NCBI GenBank assembly: GCA_900763885.1
Contig: CAAFLY010000302.1
Span: 1 to 21,492 of the forward strand
DNA: 21,492 nucleotides
Source of the DNA: Clostridia bacterium
GTDB taxonomy: Bacteria > Bacillota > Clostridia > Oscillospirales > CAG-272
Direction of reading: 5' to 3'
The notes under the pieces were generated by a model. The model had not been told where the DNA came from. It saw nothing but the letters and a program-made list of their open reading frames with translations, and made no database searches. A program made the translations under genes and the position numbers. Position 1 is the stretch's first letter, and every line of letters starts with the position of its first letter. Of the stretch, positions 1 through 7,612 are shown in pieces.

Positions 1-1
1 C

Positions 2-526
2 TCGGACAACCTGCGCTTCGTCTTTGAGGAAGGCCGTTCTCTCTTCTTCGGCGAGGTCATGCAGTGCATCACCCGTATGCGTGACAGCGAGACCGCGTTC
101 GGTCTGATCCCGTGGCCGAAATTCGACGAGGGACAGAAGGACTTCTGCAACTTTGTACACTCCACCGCCGGCAAGGGCATCGTCATCCCCGCGACCCAGA
201 ACAATATGGAGTTGGCAGGCGCGATTACGGAGGCTATGGCGGCGAAATCCATGTACACACTCACTCCGGCATACTTCGACGTGTCTCTGACCTTCAAATC
301 CATGCGCGACAACGAATCCGCGGAAATGCTCGCCATCATTCTGGAATCCCGCTGCTACGACCTTGGCTATATTTACAACTGGGGCGGACTGTACAGCAGC
401 GTTGTAGGACTTGTCGGAAACGGCAAGGCGGAAAATTTCGCGTCCACATGGGAAAAATCATCCACTAAGTTCGACACCGCGCTCGACAAGACAATGACGG
501 CGTATGAAGAGCTGAAAAACCGGTAA
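2..526 (+). CDS. Extracellular sugar-binding lipoprotein, C-terminal part (5' end outside window)
   Basis: This is the last 174 residues of a solute-binding protein of a carbohydrate ABC importer. The frame is open from the first bases of the window to a TAA at 524-526. The assignment rests on close similarity to the protein at 2348-3854: both share FEEGR, GEVMQCITRMR, FGLIPWPK, an exact EAMAAKSMYTLTPAYFDVS block and the DLGYIYNW block, and both end in KELENR or EELKNR. By family knowledge such proteins capture oligosaccharides outside the membrane and pass them to two permeases, neither of which is visible here. The missing N-terminus should carry a lipoprotein signal. A probable terminator follows at 568-606. 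The family call is firm; the substrate is unknown. Confidence 0.85.
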   Translation, partial: SDNLRFVFEEGRSLFFGEVMQCITRMRDSETAFGLIPWPKFDEGQKDFCNFVHSTAGKGIVIPATQNNMELAGAITEAMAAKSMYTLTPAYFDVSLTFKSMRDNESAEMLAIILESRCYDLGYIYNWGGLYSSVVGLVGNGKAENFASTWEKSSTKFDTALDKTMTAYEELKNR

Positions 527-567
527 AACGGAAAAAACAGAATATCCCACAACATAGACAGCAACTG

Positions 568-606
568 CACCCCGGAGCGTTCCGACAGCGGAGCCAAACC
601 GGGGTG
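568..606 (+). terminator. Probable rho-independent terminator after the first binding-protein gene
   Basis: An 8-bp stem, CACCCCGG (568-575) with CCGGGGTG (599-606), encloses a second small hairpin (TCCG 581-584 with CGGA 589-592). It lies about 40 bases after the stop at 526. The following T tract is weak (only a short TCTTT near 610-613), so termination may be partial and could allow read-through into the gene at 688. Confidence 0.45.
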
Positions 607-687
607 ACGTCTTTCCGCGGATCCTTTTGCCGTCCCATCCGTATCGCACATATTTTTCATCCGAACCATTTTTTTGAGGTATTTTCT

Positions 688-2157
688 ATGAAACACATGA
701 AAAAAAGCTTTCTCTGTCTCCTTGCGCTCCTGATCGTCTCCGGCTCCTGCCCCTCCTGCTCCGATTCCGGCGGCAAGGATCCCCAAACGGCGGATACCGC
801 GGGCGGCGAGACCGAGAGTGCTGTCGAGGAAACGGCGGAAACAGAGTTCCGCTACGCCGATCGGATTGAGGCCGTCGATTACAACGGCTGGACGGTTAAC
901 ATCGCGAACGATCCGCCGAGCTCGGAGTATTTCAGTATGTTCACCGTGGAGGAGCTGACGGGCGACGCCTTCAACGACTCCATCTATGAGAGAAACAGCC
1001 GCATCATGGACAAATTCAACGTCAAGATCACGGAAAACTGCGACGGCGCGCCCGATCTCATCAAAAATTCCGTGACCGCCGGCACACAGGACGTAGCCTT
1101 CGGGCAGGTCCTCCACTACGACTGCATGAGCCTCATCTCCAGCGGCTATATCCATCCCATCAATACCATGCCCGTGTTCGATCTGTCGCAGCCGTATTGG
1201 GATAAGGGCGCGCAGGAGACCCTCATGATAGACGGCCTTTTGTGGTACGGCTACTGCACGCTCGGCTTCGACTTCTATGAAAGCATGGCGATGCTCTTCT
1301 GCAACGGCTTCCTGCTCGACAACGCGGGGATCACCGAAACGCCCATGGAGCTGTATTACGCCAAAAAGTGGACGCTCGAGGCCATGTACGGCATGATCAC
1401 GCAGGTCGCGCGCGACGTGGACGGCGACGGCAAAATGACTACGAACAGCGAGGATATTTTCGGCTGGTCCGGCCGCGAATTCGAATATCTTCCGAGCCTG
1501 TACTCCTCCGGCGTCTCGCTCATCCGGGAGGATCCCGATAACGGCGGCTATGTGATGAATCTCACGGACGAGGGCGTGATGGCGGTCGGCGAATGGCTCC
1601 AGAAGATCATCAACGACAAAACGCTCTCTTTCATCGGCTGGAACGACGCCACGCGCGATCTCTTTAAGGAGGGCCGCTCCCTCTTCTACAGCCGTCTGCT
1701 CGGTGACTTCCGCAATCTCCGCGACAAAGAGGACGACTACACCCTCGTCTGCTATCCCTCCCTCAACGAGGGGGACATCGAACACGTTTATGTCCAGAAT
1801 CCCTTCGCCATCCTCATTCCCGCCGATGTGGAGGACACCACCCGGCTCGGCACCATCATGGAAGCCATGATCGCCGATACCTACGACAACGTCATGGATC
1901 CGTATATCAACAAAGCCATCATCGGCAAGGGCGCACGCGATGAGGAAAGCGCCGCGCTCTTCCGCGAGCTGTGCGAAAAACGCGTGTATGATATGAACTA
2001 CGCCCTCAACCTCTTCGATCCCATCAAAGCCTACAACAACGCGATGAAAAAGAGCACCTACGCCTCCCTCATGTCCAAATATGAGCCCGCCTACGCCAAA
2101 AAGGTCGCAGCACTGACCGAAAAGCTGGAGACCGTCGGCGCGCCGTACAAGGATTGA
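688..2157 (+). CDS. Extracellular solute-binding lipoprotein of a sugar ABC importer
   Basis: This 489-residue protein is predicted to be a membrane-anchored sugar-binding protein. The start chosen is the ATG at 688, which has GAGGT at 676-680 seven bases upstream; the open frame runs back to 604, but that part has no ribosome site. Residues 1-20 are a typical signal peptide (Lys-rich, then LLALLIV) ending near Cys21 or Cys24, which would be lipidated. A Glu/Thr/Ala-rich linker (about 30-55) leads to the binding domain. It has a Ca-binding-like DVDGDGKMTTNSEDIFGW loop at about 243-260 and the family's FKEGRSLFY segment at about 326-334. It is a more distant relative of its two neighbours. A weak promoter-like TTGCCG/TATTTT pair lies near 630-660. 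A strong terminator follows at 2171. The ligand cannot be predicted. Confidence 0.9.
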   Translation: MKHMKKSFLCLLALLIVSGSCPSCSDSGGKDPQTADTAGGETESAVEETAETEFRYADRIEAVDYNGWTVNIANDPPSSEYFSMFTVEELTGDAFNDSIYERNSRIMDKFNVKITENCDGAPDLIKNSVTAGTQDVAFGQVLHYDCMSLISSGYIHPINTMPVFDLSQPYWDKGAQETLMIDGLLWYGYCTLGFDFYESMAMLFCNGFLLDNAGITETPMELYYAKKWTLEAMYGMITQVARDVDGDGKMTTNSEDIFGWSGREFEYLPSLYSSGVSLIREDPDNGGYVMNLTDEGVMAVGEWLQKIINDKTLSFIGWNDATRDLFKEGRSLFYSRLLGDFRNLRDKEDDYTLVCYPSLNEGDIEHVYVQNPFAILIPADVEDTTRLGTIMEAMIADTYDNVMDPYINKAIIGKGARDEESAALFRELCEKRVYDMNYALNLFDPIKAYNNAMKKSTYASLMSKYEPAYAKKVAALTEKLETVGAPYKD

Positions 2158-2170
2158 CGCGAACAGACCG

Positions 2171-2218
2171 ACCGCCCCGCCAAGACGCACCCACCATGCG
2201 TCCGAACGGGGCGGTTTT
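2171..2218 (+). terminator. Rho-independent terminator of the 688-2157 gene
   Basis: A perfect 9-bp GC-rich stem, ACCGCCCCG (2171-2179) with CGGGGCGGT (2207-2215), is followed by TTTT and begins 13 bases after the stop codon. The loop is long (27 bases). Confidence 0.7.
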
Positions 2219-2292
2219 CGTGATAGAACGGCTTGGACAAATACGTCAAACGCATCACCGGCATCGCGCAGTCGTAAAGGCAGCGCAGGCTG

Positions 2293-2343
2293 AAAATCCC
2301 CCGGCAAGCGTCCGTTTTTCGGATACCCGCCGGGGGATTTTTT
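2293..2343. terminator. Strong bidirectional terminator between convergent genes
   Basis: A perfect 13-bp stem, AAAATCCCCCGGC (2293-2305) with GCCGGGGGATTTT (2329-2341), contains an inner TCCG/CGGA hairpin. It has T runs on both strands. On the minus strand it starts a few bases after the stop of the 2348-3854 gene, and on the plus strand it backs up the terminator at 2171. Confidence 0.85.
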
Positions 2344-2347
2344 CTGT

Positions 2348-3854
2348 TTATCGGTTTTCGAGTTCCTTATATGTCGCGATGGTGGTGTTCAGAGCCGCTT
2401 CAAACGGTCCCTTGAAGGTTTCCCATGTGGAAGCGAACGTGCCTGTATCGCCGGTAGCGATCGGCTCCGCTACGTTCCAGCACATATCGCCCCAGTTGTA
2501 GATGTAGCCGAGGTCAAAGCAGCGGGAACCAAGAATGATCGAGAGCATTTCCGCCGATTCCTCGTCGCGCATATACTTGTACGTCATCGATACGTCAAAG
2601 TATGCCGGGGTCAGCGTGTACATGGATTTTGCCGCCATTGCCTCAAGGAGCGCGCCTGCCATCTCCGGGTTCCTCTGGGTCGCCGGGATGTTGACTGCCT
2701 TTGCCGCCGTCGCGTGTACGAGATTGTAGTAGCCGGACTGCGCCTCGTCGAGCTTCGGCCACGGAATCAGACCGAAATCCGTGTCGCTTCCCCGCATACG
2801 GGTGATGCACTGCATGACCTCGCCGTAGAAGAGCGCGCGTCCCTCCTCAAACATGGTTTCCATTGCATAAACATCCGCCTCGGGCGCAATACCCGCCACT
2901 ACGGACAGATTCGCGTTTGAAAGGATCCGCGCGGAGGAGACAATCGCGTCCGCCATACGGCCTGTGTCCGGCGTCAGGATCGGATAACCGTCGCTGTCCC
3001 GCGCCGTCAGCTTTTCGCCCGTCGAATAGAACAGCCCCAGAATCGTCATGCCCGTCGTCGCCAGGCCGAAGTTATCGCTCTGCCATGTCCGTGTGCCGTC
3101 GCCGTTTACGTCCGCGGCAGCCGCTTCACACATTTTGAGCATCGCGTCGTTCGTCCATTTGCCCTCGCGCACCAGACTGTAGATGTTGTCGAGCGAGAGG
3201 TTTTCGTGCATTGCCTTGTTGAACATCAAAACCCATGTCGCGTCGTTGTCGATCACGGTGATGTCCCCGGTTCCGAAATACATCGCCTTGCCGATGGACA
3301 GATCCTCTACCGCGCGCTGATCCCACCAGGGCTTTTTCAGATCGATGTATGGCACCGAAACGAGATCCAGCAGAAGTCCCTCCTGCGCCAGCTGTACGTT
3401 CGCGGAAATGTTTGTAAACGCTGCGTCAAATTCGCCGCTGTCCGATGTGACCGCCAGCCTTTCCTCATCCAGCGTCTTGCCGGACGATTTCTGCTCCGCG
3501 AGCTTGCATTTGTACGTGTCTTCCAGAAACGCGTTGCGTGTGTACACCGCGTCGTTGATCGCTTCGCCGTTTGTGGATTCCACCCATACGTCGTAGGTCA
3601 CCCAGTCCGAGCCGTTTTCATCCTGATCGCCGGAGGTCAGGAATGTGAAGGTCGCGCCGTCAAAATCGAGCGCGGGAATGTCCGGCTGCAATTCCGTCTC
3701 CCCGGCAGTCTCCGTTTCCGTGGATCCCGCCGTCGTTTCCGTATCGTTCCCTGCCGCGCTTGTCTCCGTCTCAACAGGCTTGTCGCCGCCGCAGGACGCC
3801 ATCGTGGACAGCAGCATCGCCGCCAGCAGAAGTGTAGTGATTGTTTTTTTTCAT
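2348..3854 (-). CDS. Extracellular sugar-binding lipoprotein with a +1 frameshift in the signal peptide
   Basis: This encodes a paralogue of the protein ending at 526. The main frame starts at an internal ATG at 3817 and gives 489 residues beginning MLLSTMASCGG, which lacks most of the signal peptide. A well-placed start lies upstream: ATG at 3852-3854 with AGGAAG at 3862-3867. Between them is a run of eight A residues on the coding strand (3844-3851). With seven As the protein would read MKKTITTLLLAAMLLSTMASC, a normal lipoprotein signal with Cys21; with eight, the start runs into another frame. The mature part has a Thr/Glu-rich linker, a DVNGDGTRTW loop and the FEEGRALFYGE segment, and is otherwise intact. 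Either the A run is a sequence error or it is a real length-variable switch. A perfect promoter precedes the gene and a strong terminator follows it. Confidence 0.85.
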
Positions 3855-3861
3855 TGTGGTT

Positions 3862-3867
3862 CTTCCT
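3862..3867 (-). promoter_or_regulatory. Ribosome binding site fixing the upstream start at 3854
   Basis: AGGAAG on the minus strand lies seven bases before the ATG at 3854. It supports this ATG, not the internal ATG at 3817, as the true initiation codon, and so supports the frameshift reading. Confidence 0.7.
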
Positions 3868-3899
3868 TTTTTGCGTTTGCCCTTTACGGACTGCGTATT

Positions 3900-3928
3900 A
3901 TTATACATTCGTGCAGCCGTTTTGTCAA
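3900..3928 (-). promoter_or_regulatory. Perfect consensus vegetative promoter for the binding-protein gene
   Basis: On the minus strand TTGACA (3928-3923) is followed by a 17-base spacer and TATAAT (3905-3900). Both hexamers match the SigA/sigma-70 consensus exactly at the optimal spacing. Transcription should begin near 3893, giving a leader of about 40 bases before the ATG at 3854. No operator dyad is obvious. Confidence 0.88.
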
Positions 3929-3947
3929 TGCCGAAACGCAAAAAATA

Positions 3948-3989
3948 GAAAAATCCCGGTACGCGTCGGAATGACACCTGCCGGGATTT
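3948..3989 (-). terminator. Terminator of the glycosidase gene set
   Basis: A 9-bp stem, AAATCCCGG (3951-3959) with CCGGGATTT (3981-3989), is followed on the minus strand by TTTTTCTATTTTTT. It lies about 100 bases after the stop at 4088 and just upstream of the binding-protein promoter, so it separates the two transcription units. Confidence 0.75.
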
Positions 3990-4087
3990 CCTTTTCTCTT
4001 CAGGATGCGCTCTGCGTCCATCAGGCTTCTGCGCTGCTCGAATGTATGGCTTTTGCGCGCAGAATCCACATGAAATCGGCGTTTCCT

Positions 4088-5734
4088 TTACAGCGCGGAC
4101 GCAATGAGCGCGTTGACCCGCTCGCGCACCGTCGTCACGTATGCCGGATCACGCGGGTACTTCGCGAAGGTCACAGGCTCATCCAGCCCTTCCTCCATGG
4201 CGGCAAGTACCGCTTCTCTGCCGACGAGGGATTCCGCCAGCCGCATCGCCCGCAGATCGGTCAAGGCCTCCGTGAACGCCTTCATGTGCAGGCTTGTCCG
4301 CGGGGTGCCGTCCTCTCCCGGATAGACCGCGTAGCAATCGCCTGCCTGCACGTACATGCCGCCGTCGGTCACAAGATACGGATTGATCTGGCGCAGCGAG
4401 AAAATCTCATACCAGAAGTTGTAGCCCCACTGCAAAAAGCCCGCGATATTGTATTTCCACAGCTGCATACCGATCACGCGCGTCCGGCTCGACGGCATGG
4501 CGATATACCGATTCGACACATCCACGCTCTGCCCGCAGCAATAGTACGTCCACAGTCCCGGCACACCTGCCTCCAGGAACGGCTCGATGTGATCCGACGC
4601 CGGGATCGGATTGGTCACCGTGCCGGTTTTGTAAAACTCGAAATCCGACAGCGCGTCCATGATCGGGAAGCCTTCCAGAATATCGGCAATCGCCGTCTTC
4701 ACCGCACGATACCGCTCCATATGCCGGAAGTTCGGCTCATCGGAAATGTGGAACCAGCACCGCTCCGCAATGCCGAGCGCACGGAGTCTTTCCGTAAACG
4801 AGGTGAGAAACGCGCGCAGGAACGTGATGTATTCGTCACTGAGAGAATCCGTCTCCCAACCGAATACCTGCTTTTCCACGCCGTCCACCGTTGCCACGAT
4901 CTTCGGCGCGTGTTCGGCTCCCCACTGCGTAAAGAGATGCGCGATCTCGAAATATTCCACCCCGAACCTCCGGCAGGTCTCGACCCAACGGTCAAACCGT
5001 GCATAACCGAAACGCCAGCCGTCCGCGGTCTTTTCCACGTCAATGAGCTGCACCGTAGGACCGTTGACCCCCACAAACGCATTGAGCGGCGGCGTGAATA
5101 TCGGGGTCAGGATCGTATTTATCCCATTGTCCGCCGCCGTTTGCAGATAGCTCTCGATGATCCGCCAGTGTTCCTCCGACCATACCGGCACGCGGTAGTA
5201 CGTCGCCAGACAATCGCAGTAGAACCATTCCGTCACCTGGAGCGTCTGCTTCGGCAGAGTCGCCGCCAATACCGTGATGGGCATCACCGTTTCAGCCGCG
5301 ATCCCATCCTCCTGCATGAACCGCACCGTCACCGTATATGCGCCGGCAGGGATGTTCTCCGGAATCCGCACCGTCACATACAGGGCGGAAAGAAGTGCGG
5401 CGGTCGCAAATACCCGATTCCCGTCCGCCGTCGGCACCAGAAGATCGGGGTACAGACCGGGGGTGGTCCGCAGATATGCGTCGTCGTACCGCTTCGGGTC
5501 GCATGGTCTGTACACCGGAACCTGCTCCACGGTCTCCACCGTATACGGCAGCGCGCAGGAGGTGGACAGCGTATAGCCGCATTCCTCTCCCGCTTCCGTC
5601 ATCGTGTACGCGATCATGTAGTGGACTTCCTCGCCGCGCAGTGCGGTCAGTGCATGGCATTCCGGCTTTTTTGCAATGTCCTCGTCCATGAAGCACTTTT
5701 CCACGGACGGGATGTTTTTCAGGATAATAGGCAT
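4088..5734 (-). CDS. GH123/DUF4091-like glycosidase, copy 2
   Basis: This 548-residue protein belongs, by motif recognition, to the DUF4091 group, now placed in glycoside hydrolase family 123. Characterised GH123 enzymes are beta-N-acetylgalactosaminidases using substrate-assisted catalysis and an adjacent Asp-Glu pair. A matching HISDEP motif is present, with Asp332 and Glu333. The N-terminal 160 residues look like a beta-sandwich; a barrel-like catalytic part (about 165-470) and a conserved tail follow. There is no signal peptide, so it should act in the cytoplasm. The start is the ATG at 5734 with GAGGA just upstream, not the in-frame GTG at 5746, because the paralogue also begins MPII. 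It lies 70 bases behind copy 1 and shares a nearly identical 3' end with it. The GalNAc specificity is inferred from the family only. Confidence 0.8.
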   Translation of the reverse strand: MPIILKNIPSVEKCFMDEDIAKKPECHALTALRGEEVHYMIAYTMTEAGEECGYTLSTSCALPYTVETVEQVPVYRPCDPKRYDDAYLRTTPGLYPDLLVPTADGNRVFATAALLSALYVTVRIPENIPAGAYTVTVRFMQEDGIAAETVMPITVLAATLPKQTLQVTEWFYCDCLATYYRVPVWSEEHWRIIESYLQTAADNGINTILTPIFTPPLNAFVGVNGPTVQLIDVEKTADGWRFGYARFDRWVETCRRFGVEYFEIAHLFTQWGAEHAPKIVATVDGVEKQVFGWETDSLSDEYITFLRAFLTSFTERLRALGIAERCWFHISDEPNFRHMERYRAVKTAIADILEGFPIMDALSDFEFYKTGTVTNPIPASDHIEPFLEAGVPGLWTYYCCGQSVDVSNRYIAMPSSRTRVIGMQLWKYNIAGFLQWGYNFWYEIFSLRQINPYLVTDGGMYVQAGDCYAVYPGEDGTPRTSLHMKAFTEALTDLRAMRLAESLVGREAVLAAMEEGLDEPVTFAKYPRDPAYVTTVRERVNALIASAL

Positions 5735-5752
5735 ACTTTTCCTCACAAATGC

Positions 5753-5793
5753 GCGTTCCCGGCAATATTCCTTCTCCGATATGCCGGGAACGC
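5753..5793. other. Perfect 12-bp inverted repeat between the two GH123-like genes
   Basis: GCGTTCCCGGCA (5753-5764) pairs with TGCCGGGAACGC (5782-5793) around a 17-base loop. In the minus-strand transcript it lies between the stop at 5805 and the ribosome site of the next gene near 5741. There is no good T tract on that strand, so it is more likely a stabilising or processing hairpin, or a leaky attenuator, than a full terminator. Confidence 0.6.
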
Positions 5794-5804
5794 AGGATTT
5801 TATA

Positions 5805-7457
5805 TTACAGTGCAGCGGCGATCAGCGCGTTGACCCGCTCGCGCACCGTCGTCACGTATGCCGGATCACGCGGGTACTTCGCGAAGGTCACAGGCTCATC
5901 CAGCCCTTCCTCCATCGCGGAGAGCACCGCTTCTCTGCCGACGAGGGATTCCGCCAGCTGCATGGCGCGCAGATCGGTCAAGGCCTCCGTGAACGCCTTC
6001 ATGTGCAGACTGGTCCGCGGCGTACCGTCCTCTCCCGGATAGACCGCATAGCAGTCGCCTGCCGGAACGAAATAGTTGCCGTCGGTCACAAGATACGGAT
6101 TCACTTCCTCCACGGAGAACTGGCTGTACCAGAAGTTGTAGCCCCACTGCAGGAAGCCCGCGATCTCGTATTTCCACAGCTGCGTGCCGATCACACGGGT
6201 ACGGCTCGACGGCATCGCGAGGAACCGGTTCGATACGTCCACGGCCTGGCTGCAGCAGTAGTACGTCCACAGCCCCGGGATCTTTGCCTCGAGGAACGGA
6301 TCGATGTGGTTCGACGCCGGAATCGGATTCGCCACCGCGCCCGTCTGGTAGAACTCAAAGCTCGACAGCGCGTCCATGATCGGGAAATCCGCGATGATGT
6401 CCGCGATCGCCGCCTTCACCGCACGGTACCGCTCCAGATGGTCAAAGCCCGGTTCGTCCGAAATGTGGAAGAAGCACCGCGCCTCGATCCCCAGCTCCCG
6501 GATCTTCGCCACCAGCGCAACAAGGAACGCGCGCAGGAAGGTGACGTATTCGTCGCTGAGAGAATCCGTCTCCCAGCCGAATACCTTTGTCTCCACACCG
6601 TCCACCTTCGCCATGATCTTCGGCGCGTGTCCGGCTCCCCACTGCGTGAAGAGATGGGAAATCTCGAAATATGCCACGCCGACCCGGTTGCACAGCTCGA
6701 CCCAGCGCACAAAGCGATCAAAGCCGAATATCCAGCCGTCCGCGGTCTTTTCCACATCGACAAGCTGCACCGTCGGACGCTCGCCGCCCACTGCCGTATC
6801 CAGCGGAGGCGTGAATACCGGGGTCAGGATCGTGTTGATCCCGTTGTCCACCGCCGTTTTCAGGTAGCTCTCGATGATCGTCCAGTGGGATTCCGAGAAT
6901 ACCGGCACCCGGTAATACGTCGCCAGACAGTCGCAGTGGAACCACTCCGTCACCTTGATCTTCTGCGCCGGCAGGGTCGCCGCCAATACCGTCAGATGGA
7001 AAACCGTCTCCGCCACCGTGTTCTCGCCGTCCATAAACCGCACCACCACCGGATACTCCCCGGCAGCCGCGCCCTCCGGCACCCGGACCGTCACATACAG
7101 CGCCTTCAGCTCCCCATACGGCACAAAAATCCGCGCGCCATTCGCGATCGGCAGAAGCAGATCCGGGTACAGACCGGGCGTGGTCCGCAGATAATCGTCG
7201 TCGTGACGGTTCCTGTAGCACGGGACACGCACAGGCACCTGCTCCACGGTCTCGATGCTGTACGGCAGACCGCAGGCGGAGTCCAGCGTGCAGATATATT
7301 TCGGATCGTGCCAGGTCTCCGTGGACGTGTACGCGATCATGTAGTGGACCTCCTCGCCGCGCAGCGCCGTGAGCCGATCGCACTCCGGCTTCGCGGCAAT
7401 GTCCTCGTCCCAGAAGCATTTCTCCACGGACGGAATGTTTTTCATGATAATAGGCAT
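5805..7457 (-). CDS. GH123/DUF4091-like glycosidase, copy 1
   Basis: This 550-residue protein is a full-length paralogue of the product of 4088-5734. The catalytic Asp-Glu pair expected for GH123 is present as HISDEP, with Asp334 and Glu335. Other blocks shared by both copies are TTPGLYPDLL (about 92-101), CDCLATYYRVPV (about 175-186), HLFTQWGA (about 268-275) and GLWTYYCC (about 395-402). It has no signal peptide or membrane segment. The ATG at 7457 has AAGGAG at 7466-7471, eight bases upstream. The gene follows the GH78-like gene after a 155-base gap with no clear terminator or promoter, so cotranscription is likely. It may remove terminal N-acetylgalactosamine from imported glycans, but the sugar specificity is not proven by the sequence. 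Confidence 0.8.
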   Translation of the reverse strand: MPIIMKNIPSVEKCFWDEDIAAKPECDRLTALRGEEVHYMIAYTSTETWHDPKYICTLDSACGLPYSIETVEQVPVRVPCYRNRHDDDYLRTTPGLYPDLLLPIANGARIFVPYGELKALYVTVRVPEGAAAGEYPVVVRFMDGENTVAETVFHLTVLAATLPAQKIKVTEWFHCDCLATYYRVPVFSESHWTIIESYLKTAVDNGINTILTPVFTPPLDTAVGGERPTVQLVDVEKTADGWIFGFDRFVRWVELCNRVGVAYFEISHLFTQWGAGHAPKIMAKVDGVETKVFGWETDSLSDEYVTFLRAFLVALVAKIRELGIEARCFFHISDEPGFDHLERYRAVKAAIADIIADFPIMDALSSFEFYQTGAVANPIPASNHIDPFLEAKIPGLWTYYCCSQAVDVSNRFLAMPSSRTRVIGTQLWKYEIAGFLQWGYNFWYSQFSVEEVNPYLVTDGNYFVPAGDCYAVYPGEDGTPRTSLHMKAFTEALTDLRAMQLAESLVGREAVLSAMEEGLDEPVTFAKYPRDPAYVTTVRERVNALIAAAL

Positions 7458-7612
7458 ATGTAGCTCTCCTTATGTTGGATGTTTGGTTTGGCTGAAGTGG
7501 GGAAAACAGGGCGGGAAGCATGAAAGCAGGCAATACACGCCGCCCAAAGACGCCCCGCCGAACGGTTCGTTCCCCAAAGCGGCCGTCTCTCCCCCGTTTT
7601 TCCGTCCACGGG

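Noticed and set aside
373..2307. Long minus-strand open frame of 644 codons opposite the 688-2157 gene
   Set aside because: It is antisense to a clear lipoprotein gene. The translation is rich in Arg, Val, His and Gly, typical of GC-rich shadow frames, with no domain or ribosome site.
3206..5833. Plus-strand open frame of 875 codons opposite the binding-protein and GH123-like genes
   Set aside because: It spans two real minus-strand genes, a promoter and a terminator. The protein is Arg/His-rich without motifs. The similar frame at 5676-7463 repeats the pattern opposite the paralogue, showing that it is a shadow.
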